This document shows positions 1 through 9,379 of a stretch of 64,000 nt of DNA, one piece after another. The notes beneath the pieces are model-generated. The model was not told where the DNA came from and did not search any database. It saw only the letters and a program-made list of their open reading frames with translations. The stretch lies in contig JAGYJG010000001.1 in the NCBI GenBank assembly GCA_018402155.1, positions 1,632,501 through 1,696,500 of the forward strand, in the 5' to 3' direction. The position numbers were made by a program, and so were the translations under genes. The stretch comes from Bacteroidia bacterium (GTDB lineage: Bacteria; Bacteroidota; Bacteroidia; NS11-12g; UBA9320). Every line of letters starts with the position of its first letter. Position 1 is the first letter of the stretch.

Positions 1-225
1 GGCAACAATAAAATTACTTTTTTTATTCCTCGCCTATCTCATTCCATGTCTCTCAACATTCCCTAACCTTAACTCTCCAAAGAACTCCTCTCCCGGCTAA
101 AGCGGCTGCAAATCTAATACTACTTTCTACCCCCACAACTCATTTATACTTTTTATTTGTAAGAAAAAAAATACTTGACTTCTAAACGTCTCATTACCAA
201 TTTTTTATGACACGAAATAATTTCA

Positions 226-1716
226 CTAATGTTTAAAATGCCGCACTCCTGTCAAGGCCATACTTAGACCTAACTCATCACATTTTTCTATAGATAAATT
301 GTCTTTTATGCTTCCACCCGGCTGTATCACTGCCAAAATACCTGATTCAGCTGCTATTTCTACACAATCCGGAAATGGGAAAAAAGCATCCGATGCCATT
401 ACGGCACCCTGCAAAGGTAAATTGAACGCCGCAGCTTTAACAATAGCCTGCCTTAATGCATCTACCCTAGAAGTTTGTCCTGTACCGCTACTTATGAGCT
501 TTCCATCTTTCACCAATATTATCGCATTGCTTTTTGTGTTTTTTACCAATCTATCTGCCATCAACAAATCACTAAGTTGTTTTTTTGTAGGCTTTACTTT
601 GGTAGGGTAGGTAAGATCACTCTCTAACACATTGAGTACATCTCTATCTTGGTGCAATACCCCGTTTAAACATGACCTTACGATAGGCTGTGAATATTCA
701 GCCATTGACCATTGCAGAAGTATACGTTTTGATTTTTGGGTTAACAACTTTATTGCCTCTAATGAAAAAGACGGTGCTATACACACTTCATAAAATATCT
801 TATCAATTTCTTGTGCAGTAGCCAGGTTTATCTCTGTATCAGATATCAATATCCCTCCGAATGCTGAAACAGGGTCTGCCGCCAAGGCATCAGTAAATGC
901 TTGTAAAACAGTATCTGCTTTAGCGCAACCGCAGGCATTATTGTGTTTTAGCACAGCAAAAGATGCTTTATCCTTTTCACTAATATCACGTATAAGATTT
1001 ACTGCAGCGTCTACATCTAGTAAATTATTATATGATAACTCTTTTCCGCCCAGCTTGGTAAAAAGACCGTTTAAATCTCCAACAAAATTTGCTTGTTGAT
1101 GAGGGTTCTCTCCGTATCTAAGCACTATATTTTGCTCACCAGAAAAATACGAAGTTATAGCTGAATCGTATTTTTTTGTTTCCTTAAATGCGGCAAGAGC
1201 CAACTTCTCTCTGTAATCTTGGCTTGTACTTCCCCCATTTTTTATATAATGTTTGGTAAACTCCACATATTGCTCTTTGCTACTAATTATGCTAGTGTGC
1301 TTAAAATTTTTGGCGGCTGCTCGTATCAGCGAAATGCCTCCAATGTCAATTTTTTCGATAATATCCTCATGACTAGCCCCCGACGCGACTGTATGTTCAA
1401 AGGGATACAGGTCTACTACTACTAAATCTATAGAGGGTATATTGTGTTGTTTTAGTTCTGAAAGATCAGTTTCGTGGTCTCTTCGGTATAGGATACCCCC
1501 GAATATTGCAGGGTGCAGGGTTTTTACTCGGCCACCAAATACTTCTGGGTAATTGGTAAAATCCTCAACAGCTAAGACATTTATTCCTAAATTTTCCAAA
1601 TATTTTTTGGTTCCACCTGTGGAATAAAGCACTACGTTGTTTTTTACTAGGGCGAAAGCAACTTCATCTATACCTTCCTTGTTGTACACTGATATAAGTG
1701 CCGATTTAATATTCAT
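226..1716 (-). CDS. purH: Bifunctional AICAR transformylase / IMP cyclohydrolase
   Basis: This enzyme catalyses the last two steps of IMP synthesis: formyl transfer from 10-formyl-THF to AICAR, then ring closure. The 496 residues are near the usual family length. The N-terminal MGS-like cyclohydrolase domain (about 1-145) carries GGRVKTLHP at 61-69. The transformylase domain begins near RYGENPHQ (200-207), and its catalytic Lys-His pair is K257-H258 in LKHNNACG. The ATG at 1716 gives the expected N-terminus (MNIKSALISVYNK). It has the same orientation as the following Tol-like gene but is separated from it by about 100 bp. A weak -7-like TACTATTGT lies 33 nt upstream of the start. purF lies about 25 kb away, so the purine genes are dispersed. 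The identification is secure. Confidence 0.97.
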   Translation of the reverse strand: MNIKSALISVYNKEGIDEVAFALVKNNVVLYSTGGTKKYLENLGINVLAVEDFTNYPEVFGGRVKTLHPAIFGGILYRRDHETDLSELKQHNIPSIDLVVVDLYPFEHTVASGASHEDIIEKIDIGGISLIRAAAKNFKHTSIISSKEQYVEFTKHYIKNGGSTSQDYREKLALAAFKETKKYDSAITSYFSGEQNIVLRYGENPHQQANFVGDLNGLFTKLGGKELSYNNLLDVDAAVNLIRDISEKDKASFAVLKHNNACGCAKADTVLQAFTDALAADPVSAFGGILISDTEINLATAQEIDKIFYEVCIAPSFSLEAIKLLTQKSKRILLQWSMAEYSQPIVRSCLNGVLHQDRDVLNVLESDLTYPTKVKPTKKQLSDLLMADRLVKNTKSNAIILVKDGKLISSGTGQTSRVDALRQAIVKAAAFNLPLQGAVMASDAFFPFPDCVEIAAESGILAVIQPGGSIKDNLSIEKCDELGLSMALTGVRHFKH

Positions 1717-1819
1717 TTGACTGGTTTTATATAAATTATTTTTCCGGGGACAATAGTAAGTGAATACTTAACGCTTTTGCACTATATAGTCTGCAGAAAT
1801 GCATACAAATTTCTAACAA

Positions 1820-4800
1820 TTAAAAGCTATGACCAAAATTAAGGTGCAACATAGGTTGCAAAATATCCTGACTTTCATAGCCAACCGCAAAATCTAAACT
1901 AACCATATAGCCATAAATTTTAGAGCCTAAACCAAATCCTGCACTTCCAATAAACGGATTTTTAAAGGCATTAACCTGAATTACCATGCTACCTGTTTCA
2001 GTGATTATGGTATTTTGATTTAGCACATTGGCTTGATCAAAAATATTTCTACCATAAAAACTAGTTCCTATATCTACAAATGACCTTAGTGCAAGATTAT
2101 TCAAAAATTCTACGCCGATAGGTTTACGAATTATGCTCTTTAAGAAATTCCAATCAAGCTGTAAATTACCGAGCATTGCTGTATTCCCGTTTCTGTAATT
2201 TAGTGCAAAACCTCTAACACCAAAAAGACTTCGGTAAAGCATAACTGGCTTATAATCTGAATACTGTCTTGAATAGTAACTTGTTTGCAAATCTGACTCA
2301 AAACCACCAAGCATAAAAAAATGAGGTGATGTACCAAATGAATTAAGTAAACGACCGCGAGATTTGAAACTGAATTGAGAACTTAGTTTTGTTAAATAGT
2401 AAACACTAAAATCAGTAGTAAAATTATACCCTTTATCGGCAAGATTATAACTAGGGCCAAAACTCAAAGAGCCATTTAATTTTTTTTTAACAGTCTCGTG
2501 ATTAAAGCGCAAAATTGAAGCCTGAGAAAACAAAAGATCTTGTTGCTTTGAATCCATATTTTCAAAAGATTCTATTGCAGTAACGAGGCTAGTATTTTGG
2601 TAATGGCGAAAGTCGTATGAATGAGTAAATGTAAGACCCTTTGTTAGAATTGGTTTAGCATAAGAGAAATTTACTCGCGACAATGAATACCGATTATTTT
2701 CATCAAGCATTACTGAAATCCTACGTCTATGCAAAAAATTTACTTGGTAAAACCACCTATTTTGGTTAGTAAATGTTGCATAAACATCAAGTGCACTTCT
2801 TTGTATCAAACCTGAGCTTCCTAGCGAAAGTCTTCGTTTATTTTGTTTGTCTGCAAACGCAAGTCCTATATCGATGTTCACCCTATTGGGAGTTTGCAAT
2901 TCTATGGATTCTTCAAACTTACTCTCATCTCTTAGATTTCCACTATTGATGAGCCTGAGATAAGCCTCGGCAAAAAACAATTGTTGATTATTTATCCAAC
3001 TTCTTGGCTTTTTTGAATCACTATTATTTACGTAAAAGGAGTCTGCACGCAAGGTGGTATAATTTTGCTGTGGGCGCACGGGAGACTGAAACGTGTAATT
3101 TGCCAATGAAGCTATATTTGTATCCCCCCTTTCTTGTTTATTTTCGAGATAGCTCACATGGCTTACCACAAGTTGTCTGGCAGTAGGATAAATAGAATCG
3201 TAAACATAAAATTTATGAACAGGTAAAGACGCAGTTATAAATACTTCGCCGATTTCACCTTTTTGAATGTATTCCGCAAAGATATTTTTATCATACTGAT
3301 GAGCCGATATATTGTAACGATAGTTGGTGACGCTCCTAAGTTTCCCTGTATTTATATTGAGTACTTTACCGTTTAAAATGCCATCCAGCCCTGCATTAAG
3401 TAATATCAAGGTGTCATTCGCAAAAATCACATCTGTAAGAATGAAATCGCTAAAAAAAATCTGTTTAGGTGGCATATTTACGCTTTGGTGCCATATCTCA
3501 AATCGATTATTTCGCTGCACTGTAAAAATAAGAGAGTTATCTCGTAGATCAAAACTGGTTATAAATCCGTCAATAGCAGCAATTTTTCTTGTATGGAATG
3601 TGTAGCTATAAATAAATGAACTATCCCAAGATGCACTGAGTAAATAGTTTTTTTGAGATGTCATTTTTGCCTGTGAGATAGCGAAAGGGAGATTTAATTT
3701 CTGCTTAGAAACATGACCTGAAGCTAAGCTAAGTGAATAATACTGATAAAAATCATCGTTATTTGTAAGCCATACAACTTGCGAGGTATTTGCAGAAAAC
3801 GATTTTGAGACAAGATGTTCATTTTTGTCATTAACTGAACTATATATTTTCTGTTTAGTAAAACCGCCACCAAAGTGCTTACAGATTTGGTAACCAAAAA
3901 TATTTTCTTGGAAGGTATAGAACAATGAATCTTTAACAACAGCTATTGCTTTTACCCGAGAAGGATTTAAGGTTATGCCTTGCAACGGGCTCAATCTATT
4001 CTGGTCTTGCCCATACATAGCCGTATAATATTTCTCCCAACCTACGTATATTTTACTGGCATCTTTTTGAAAAGCATATAACATTGCTGTATTTATTTTT
4101 CGTGTTAGCCTCAACGTGTATAAAAGTGATGACACAGCTGTTTTCCCATATGTATGTGAAATATAATTCCAAAATGAAGCACCTTTTGTAATGTGGTAAT
4201 TCTCTGGAATTGCATTTAAGTTTTGAAAACTATAATTTTCGTATACAAAGCGCCATTCGTTATCGTCAAATATTGACCAATTTGACCCCAAATAGTGGTA
4301 TAGCCCGGGTAGCACCCAATTGGGGAGATTAACCAAATTGGCTGTTTTTATCTTATCATTCAGGCTTGTCCCGTACAACATATCCTCTACTAAAAATGCT
4401 GCAAGCTGATTACGGAAACTATACTTTAAGGATTGTAAATCCGAAGATAGCTGAACGCGAATAACCCTAGGGGTGATCAGCGCCTGGCCTTCAATATATT
4501 TTTTTGGGTAGGGACTATAATCAAAGGACGAGTACTCTGTATCCTCCAAAAAAAATACATCCACAGATCTGTTTGTGTAGTAATTTAAATTTTCTTGCAA
4601 TTGAAATAAAGTAGCCGATAGTAAACTATCGACCGCATATACCGCTTGGCTATCTTTGGCGTGGTAATGAAGTCTAAAATCTGGTGATTCTAAAATAATC
4701 ATCTGAGCAGGAGCTTGCACAGATAGGACTAGTGCAAAAAAAAAGGACCAAGCGTAGACTACATTTTTCAAAATATAGGGCAATATAAGAATATGGCATA

Positions 4801-4840
4801 TTAAGAAAAAAGAAAAGCAGGAATTATAACTGAAATACAT
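1820..4840 (-). CDS. Large exported outer-membrane protein (Tol-like: N-terminal domain, beta-propeller, C-terminal barrel)
   Basis: About 1006 residues. A hydrophobic segment near residues 25-46 ending in VQAPAQ looks like a signal peptide. Residues about 47-270 resemble the peptidase-MA-like N-terminal region of Bacteroidota Tol-type proteins, but I see no HExxH zinc motif. Residues about 280-560 look like TolB-type beta-propeller blades. The last 350 residues alternate polar and aromatic strands and end in Phe (NFGHSF), as outer-membrane barrels do, and resemble the surface-antigen (Omp85-like) barrel. The start is uncertain. ATG 4840 gives an unusually long leader. TTG at 4771 would give MKNVVYAWSFFFALVLS, a textbook signal peptide. 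A role in envelope or surface assembly is an inference; the domain layout is read by eye. Confidence 0.6.
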   Translation of the reverse strand: MYFSYNSCFSFFLICHILILPYILKNVVYAWSFFFALVLSVQAPAQMIILESPDFRLHYHAKDSQAVYAVDSLLSATLFQLQENLNYYTNRSVDVFFLEDTEYSSFDYSPYPKKYIEGQALITPRVIRVQLSSDLQSLKYSFRNQLAAFLVEDMLYGTSLNDKIKTANLVNLPNWVLPGLYHYLGSNWSIFDDNEWRFVYENYSFQNLNAIPENYHITKGASFWNYISHTYGKTAVSSLLYTLRLTRKINTAMLYAFQKDASKIYVGWEKYYTAMYGQDQNRLSPLQGITLNPSRVKAIAVVKDSLFYTFQENIFGYQICKHFGGGFTKQKIYSSVNDKNEHLVSKSFSANTSQVVWLTNNDDFYQYYSLSLASGHVSKQKLNLPFAISQAKMTSQKNYLLSASWDSSFIYSYTFHTRKIAAIDGFITSFDLRDNSLIFTVQRNNRFEIWHQSVNMPPKQIFFSDFILTDVIFANDTLILLNAGLDGILNGKVLNINTGKLRSVTNYRYNISAHQYDKNIFAEYIQKGEIGEVFITASLPVHKFYVYDSIYPTARQLVVSHVSYLENKQERGDTNIASLANYTFQSPVRPQQNYTTLRADSFYVNNSDSKKPRSWINNQQLFFAEAYLRLINSGNLRDESKFEESIELQTPNRVNIDIGLAFADKQNKRRLSLGSSGLIQRSALDVYATFTNQNRWFYQVNFLHRRRISVMLDENNRYSLSRVNFSYAKPILTKGLTFTHSYDFRHYQNTSLVTAIESFENMDSKQQDLLFSQASILRFNHETVKKKLNGSLSFGPSYNLADKGYNFTTDFSVYYLTKLSSQFSFKSRGRLLNSFGTSPHFFMLGGFESDLQTSYYSRQYSDYKPVMLYRSLFGVRGFALNYRNGNTAMLGNLQLDWNFLKSIIRKPIGVEFLNNLALRSFVDIGTSFYGRNIFDQANVLNQNTIITETGSMVIQVNAFKNPFIGSAGFGLGSKIYGYMVSLDFAVGYESQDILQPMLHLNFGHSF

Positions 4841-4909
4841 TGCTAAAATTATGGCCTACTAGGTCATAAAATAAGCGCAAGTCCATTAGTCTAGGTTAAA
4901 AAAAAACCG

Positions 4910-4918
4910 TTGCTTTGC
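4910..4918 (+). promoter_or_regulatory. Weak -7-like box 3 nt before rocD start
   Basis: TTGCTTTGC differs from TAnnTTTGC at one fixed position and ends 3 nt before ATG 4922, the same spacing as at fnr and the DUF6913 gene. If functional, the transcript would be leaderless. Confidence 0.35.
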
Positions 4919-4921
4919 GCA

Positions 4922-6190
4922 ATGACAGAATCACAGGATTTTTTTATCACCTTAGAAGACAAATACGGAGCGCACAATTACCATCCACTACCGGTGGTAT
5001 TAGAAAAAGGAGAAGGTATCTATGTATGGGATACTGATGGCAACAAATATTTTGATTTTCTAAGTGCTTACAGTGCTGTAAACCAAGGACATTGTCACCC
5101 AAAAATTGTAAAAGCTCTCACTGATCAGGCTCAAAAGTTAACCCTGACGTCACGTGCTTTTTACAATAATTCTTTAGGAGAATACGAGAAATACATTACT
5201 GAATACTTTCATTTTGATAAGGTTTTGCCAATGAATACTGGTGCAGAAGCAGTAGAGACTGCCTTAAAACTATGCAGAAAATGGGCGTACAAGAAAAAGG
5301 GTATTTCAGAAAATCAAGCGGTCATATTATTTGCAACAGAAAATTTTCACGGCAGAACACTAGCCATAGTATCTGCTAGTACCGATCCTGATAGTAAAGG
5401 AGAGTTTGGTCCATATTTGCCTGGAATCCAAATCGTACAGTATAACAACATTGATTCCCTAGAGCAAGCACTAGATACTAACCCAAATATAGCTGGATTT
5501 GTAGTAGAGCCCATACAAGGAGAAGCTGGTGTAATAGTACCTGACGACGGTTATTTGCAAAAAGCAAGTGAATTATGTAAGAAACATAATGTACTATTCA
5601 TAGCAGACGAAGTACAAACGGGTATAGCGAGAACAGGGCGTTTATTGGCTACTTGTGGCAACTGCACATGTGAGAAAAAAGACTGCTCTGGTACCCCAGA
5701 AGTAAAACCTGACATTTTAATTTTGGGAAAAGCCGTAAGCGGTGGTGTTTTTCCTGTTAGTGCGGTTTTAGCCAATGATGAGATTATGCTCTGCATACAA
5801 CCTGGGGAGCATGGTAGTACATTTGGTGGAAATCCACTAGCCAATAAAGTTGCAATAGCTGCTCTAGAAGTGGTAAAAGAGGAAAGCTTGGCAGAAAACG
5901 CGTATCAACTGGGTATAATTTTCAGGGAGCGAATGGGTAATATAAAATCACCCATAATAGAGACCTACAGGGGACAAGGATTACTAAATGCTGTTGTAAT
6001 CACTCCATTTGAGTTTGAAGGCGAAAATAAAACTGCTATGGATGTATGCCTAAAATTGCGTGACAACGGTCTGTTGGCGAAGCCCACACACGATCACATT
6101 ATACGTTTTGCGCCTCCCCTCGTAATTTCAGAAGAAGAGTTAAACAAAGCCTGTGATATTATAGAGGAAACCATTTTAGGCTTTTCTTAA
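4922..6190 (+). CDS. rocD: Ornithine aminotransferase
   Basis: A PLP-dependent class III aminotransferase that converts ornithine and 2-oxoglutarate to glutamate-5-semialdehyde and glutamate (arginine/ornithine degradation). From ATG 4922 it has 422 residues. The N-terminus ([31 protein letters not shown]) is typical of ornithine aminotransferase. An in-frame TTG 12 nt upstream is also possible but less likely. The family motifs are visible: [18 protein letters not shown], the ADEVQTG cofactor motif and the Schiff-base lysine in [10 protein letters not shown] Cys-rich insert ([11 protein letters not shown]) near residues 252-262 is unlike E. coli relatives and may bind a metal. It converges on the aldehyde dehydrogenase gene with a 50 bp gap and no obvious terminator. 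Its product feeds the proA/proC intermediate pool encoded elsewhere in the window. Confidence 0.95.
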   Translation: MTESQDFFITLEDKYGAHNYHPLPVVLEKGEGIYVWDTDGNKYFDFLSAYSAVNQGHCHPKIVKALTDQAQKLTLTSRAFYNNSLGEYEKYITEYFHFDKVLPMNTGAEAVETALKLCRKWAYKKKGISENQAVILFATENFHGRTLAIVSASTDPDSKGEFGPYLPGIQIVQYNNIDSLEQALDTNPNIAGFVVEPIQGEAGVIVPDDGYLQKASELCKKHNVLFIADEVQTGIARTGRLLATCGNCTCEKKDCSGTPEVKPDILILGKAVSGGVFPVSAVLANDEIMLCIQPGEHGSTFGGNPLANKVAIAALEVVKEESLAENAYQLGIIFRERMGNIKSPIIETYRGQGLLNAVVITPFEFEGENKTAMDVCLKLRDNGLLAKPTHDHIIRFAPPLVISEEELNKACDIIEETILGFS

Positions 6191-6240
6191 TATTCACATT
6201 TTTTACTTCTTGACCATTAAGTCCTGATCGAGTAAACCAT

Positions 6241-7686
6241 TTAAGTATATTTTATACAAATATTTTTGGGCTCGGTAAAGAAATGAAGTGCTTCCCATCC
6301 TCCCTCTCTACCTACTCCACTGTTTTTCATCCCACCAAAAGGTGTGCGTAAATCTCTAAGAAGCCAGCAATTTATCCAGATGATGCCGCTATCTACTTTA
6401 TCACCCAATCGATGCGCCTTTTTCAAATCATTGGTCCAGATGGTACACGCTAATCCATAGCCAGTACTATTGGCTAGTGCAAGAGCTTCTTCTTCTGTGT
6501 CAAAAGGCTGTATAGTGACTACAGGGCCAAAAATTTCTTCTTGATTTACTCTACATTGCCGGTCTAGCCCTTCTATAACGGTAGGTGCTATGTACCAACC
6601 ATCTTTATGCTCGCCGTCTAGCTGTACGGAGTTTCCTCCAACAAGAATGGTGCCTCCCTCTTCTTTGGCCAAGTCAATATAGCTCAATATTTTATCATAA
6701 TGTATTTTACTAACTATAGCGCCAAGTCTACTATCATCGCTCATAGGATCCCCTACCTTCATATTTTCGACTTTGGCTACAAATGCATCTTTAAATTTTT
6801 GATAAATTCCACGCTCCACCAGAATGCGAGAGCCGCATAAGCAAATTTGACCTTGGTTGGCAAAAGAGCTATTTAGAGTGGTGTTTAGCATCGCTTCAAA
6901 GTCGCAATCATTAAAGATGATATTTGGATTTTTGCCACCAAGCTCTAAGCTCATTTTTTTAAATTTTGGTGCTACAATTTTGGCAATATGCGCACCAGTA
7001 GCAGTACCTCCAGTAAATGAAACTAGGTCTATATTATCACTAGATATCAGAGCATTTCCTGTAGAGTGACCGAGGCCGTGAACTATATTGAGTACTCCTG
7101 CAGGTAGACCTATTTCTACGCATATTTCTGATAGCAAGTAGGCTGTCATAGGTGTCACCTCGCTAGGTTTTGCTACTACTGTGTTTCCTGCTGCTAAGGC
7201 AGGAGCTATTTTCCACGAGAATAGATATAACGGTAAGTTCCATGGTGAAATACAAGCTGCTACTCCTATTGGTTTGCGCAGCGTGTAGTTGATCACCCCT
7301 TCGGCTGTTTGATGGCTTTCTGAGGCATAGTGACGAATAGCAGTACTGTAAAATTTAAAGTTATCTCTTGCTCTAGGAATATCTACCGAAGTAGCAAGCC
7401 AAAGTGGTTTCCCATTATCTATACTTTCTGCCAGGGCTAATTCTGCTGTGCGGCGTTCAATACCTTCGCTTATTTTTTCAAGCCATTCGGCTCTTTCGGT
7501 ATTGCGAAGACTAGCCCATCCTTCAAACGCAGACCTAGCTGCTGCTATAGCTTGTTCTACGTCTTGCTCATCAGAATTGGGGATAAGTGAGTATACCTTC
7601 CCAGTTGCTGGGTTAAAGTTATCCAAATACTTGTTTGCAACTGGCTCTAATAATTTGCCGTTTATATAGTTCAATATTTTTTTCAT
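6241..7686 (-). CDS. Aldehyde dehydrogenase, 2-aminomuconate-6-semialdehyde type (ALDH8-like)
   Basis: An NAD-dependent aldehyde dehydrogenase of 481 residues with the full set of landmarks: Asn150 in SPWN, Glu248 in LELGGKNP, catalytic Cys282 in FANQGQICLCGSR, and EEIFGPV. From memory, the sequence follows human ALDH8A1 and bacterial aminomuconate-semialdehyde dehydrogenases closely, including IISPWNLPLY-like, FANQGxICLC and WxNCWLxR-LxxPFGGMKxSGxGREG. This suggests oxidation of 2-aminomuconate semialdehyde in the kynurenine route of tryptophan breakdown. 2-hydroxymuconate semialdehyde is the alternative substrate. Its neighbours rocD and fahA are also amino-acid catabolic. A -7-type box TATTTTTGC ends 10 nt before the ATG. 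No partner kynurenine gene is adjacent, but a possible 2-aminomuconate deaminase lies at 40.4 kb. Confidence 0.85.
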   Translation of the reverse strand: MKKILNYINGKLLEPVANKYLDNFNPATGKVYSLIPNSDEQDVEQAIAAARSAFEGWASLRNTERAEWLEKISEGIERRTAELALAESIDNGKPLWLATSVDIPRARDNFKFYSTAIRHYASESHQTAEGVINYTLRKPIGVAACISPWNLPLYLFSWKIAPALAAGNTVVAKPSEVTPMTAYLLSEICVEIGLPAGVLNIVHGLGHSTGNALISSDNIDLVSFTGGTATGAHIAKIVAPKFKKMSLELGGKNPNIIFNDCDFEAMLNTTLNSSFANQGQICLCGSRILVERGIYQKFKDAFVAKVENMKVGDPMSDDSRLGAIVSKIHYDKILSYIDLAKEEGGTILVGGNSVQLDGEHKDGWYIAPTVIEGLDRQCRVNQEEIFGPVVTIQPFDTEEEALALANSTGYGLACTIWTNDLKKAHRLGDKVDSGIIWINCWLLRDLRTPFGGMKNSGVGREGGWEALHFFTEPKNICIKYT

Positions 7687-7696
7687 TGGCGTTTGG

Positions 7697-7705
7697 GCAA
7701 AAATA
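7697..7705 (-). promoter_or_regulatory. -7-type box TATTTTTGC before ALDH gene
   Basis: An exact TAnnTTTGC match on the minus strand, 10 nt before ATG 7686. I saw no convincing -33 TTTG at standard spacing. Confidence 0.5.
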
Positions 7706-7890
7706 CAAACCAGAGTAACACCTGAATATTATTTTGTCAATGCTTTTATTCGCCTTTACTTAACATTTTATGTATGATGACTATCTCCTTATGTTATTGA
7801 ATATTTATAGTAATAGAAGAATTCTTGGGGTAAATTGAGAATCCAACAAACCGCATAAAAAATAAAAGCTATGGCACAAAAGCACTTATA

Positions 7891-9114
7891 TTACGGTAAA
7901 ATTTTTCCGTTGCACTCTCCGAATCCAACTCTTTTTCCGTCTTTTTCGCACCAAGCGCGTATGGTAATGGTATCATTATCTTCTATAAAAGTACGGGTTT
8001 TCCCATTTTTGAGTTGAACGACTTCTGTACCGCCCCAACTCAGCTCAAGTAAACTACCGTAGCTTCCTTTTTCTTTACCCGATATTGTGCCACTGGCCAT
8101 CAGATCGCCTACATTCACATTACATCCGTTTACGGTATGGTGAGTTAGTTGCTGTGCCATATTCCAATACATATATTTAAAATTACTCTTGGCTATGGTG
8201 GTTTCCTCATCGCCTTGTGGGGTGAGGCCAACCTCAAGGTTAATATCAAAATTTTTATCCCCCTGATATTGTAAGTAGGGAAGCACCTCAGGATCTTGTT
8301 TAATACTTGCACATCTAAAAGGTTCTAAAGCTTCCATAGTGACTATCCAAGGTGATATAGACGACCCAAAATTTTTACCCAAAAAAGGGCCAAGAGGAAC
8401 ATATTCCCATTTTTGTATATCTCGTGCACTCCAGTCATTGAATATCACTTTCCCAAAAATGTGTTCTTCTGCTTGTTCTATAGCTATACTTTCTCCTAAA
8501 TTGGTGGGTTTCCCAATGATAAAGCCCATTTCCAGTTCTAAATCTATTCGCTTGCTCTTACCAAAAACCGGTTTCTCAGCATCTGGGGGCATCATTTGAC
8601 CACTTGGCCGTTTAAGTGATGTTCCACTTATGACAATACTACTTGATCTGCCATGGTATCCCACAGGAATATGTTTCCAATTTGGAAGTAGAGGGTTGTC
8701 TGGCCTAAACATTTTACCTACATTGGTGGCGTGCTCTATACTACTGTAGAAATCGGTATAATCTCCCACTTCTATGGGCATACACATAACAGCGTTTAGT
8801 CTATCAACTACCACTTTTTCTCTAAATTCATATAACTGCCCTTCGGAGGTTAATTCGGCAGTGAGAAAAGCACGTAAGGCACTCCAAGCATCTTTTCCGC
8901 AGGCTATAAACCCATTGAGCACTTTATCGTCAAAAACGCTGTAATCAAAACCCAAATGCGCAAATAAACCGACTTTAGCACAAGCATTTAGATCCACAAT
9001 ACTATCGCCAATAGCCACACCAGGAGTATGTTTTTCGTCTCTTATAAAAATACCGTAAGGTAGGTTATATATACTAAAATCAGATGTCGGGGAGATGTCT
9101 ATCCAGCTATTCAT
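7891..9114 (-). CDS. fahA: Fumarylacetoacetase
   Basis: Hydrolyses 4-fumarylacetoacetate to fumarate and acetoacetate, the last step of tyrosine/phenylalanine degradation. The N-terminal SH3-like domain (NSWIDISPTSDFSIYNLPYGIF) precedes the FAH catalytic domain. Metal-site and family motifs are visible: DYTDFYSSIEHATNVGKMFRP, GYHGRSSS, DLELEMGFIIG, FNDWSARDIQKWEY and PLGPFLGKNF. I chose ATG 9114 (MNSWID) because the family starts there. ATG 9120 (MSMNSW) and ATG 9162 (adding MSRVHYLRPLKYNS) are in frame. The longer form would place a TACCTTCGA -7-like box (9139-9147) inside the gene, which argues for the short form. Length is about 407 residues. No other tyrosine-degradation gene is adjacent. 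Confidence 0.95.
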   Translation of the reverse strand: MNSWIDISPTSDFSIYNLPYGIFIRDEKHTPGVAIGDSIVDLNACAKVGLFAHLGFDYSVFDDKVLNGFIACGKDAWSALRAFLTAELTSEGQLYEFREKVVVDRLNAVMCMPIEVGDYTDFYSSIEHATNVGKMFRPDNPLLPNWKHIPVGYHGRSSSIVISGTSLKRPSGQMMPPDAEKPVFGKSKRIDLELEMGFIIGKPTNLGESIAIEQAEEHIFGKVIFNDWSARDIQKWEYVPLGPFLGKNFGSSISPWIVTMEALEPFRCASIKQDPEVLPYLQYQGDKNFDINLEVGLTPQGDEETTIAKSNFKYMYWNMAQQLTHHTVNGCNVNVGDLMASGTISGKEKGSYGSLLELSWGGTEVVQLKNGKTRTFIEDNDTITIRAWCEKDGKRVGFGECNGKILP

Positions 9115-9379
9115 ACTCATGCTATTATATTTCAATGGTCGAAGGTAATGAACACGACTCATTTATGTATATTTAAAGGCTAATTTCTTCCAAAAGTTGC
9201 GAAACGTCCGTTATGGACGCATCTATTCTGTTATGAATAATGTTCCTCTAAACTACCTATATCAGCAAAGTTACTAGTACCAAATATTGTTCTTCCCCTC
9301 ACACCTTATCACAAATTGGAAAAACTACAACTCTTTGAGCAAATTCTTAATTTTTAAACTTTTCAGAAAAACGCTAAAC

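Noticed and set aside
1-225. Gene in the first 225 bp
   Set aside because: No open frame with coding features; probably spacer downstream of purH.
9205-9219. Hairpin CGTCC-gttat-GGACG upstream of fahA
   Set aside because: 5 bp stem without a T-run on either strand and too far from the gene; no functional context.
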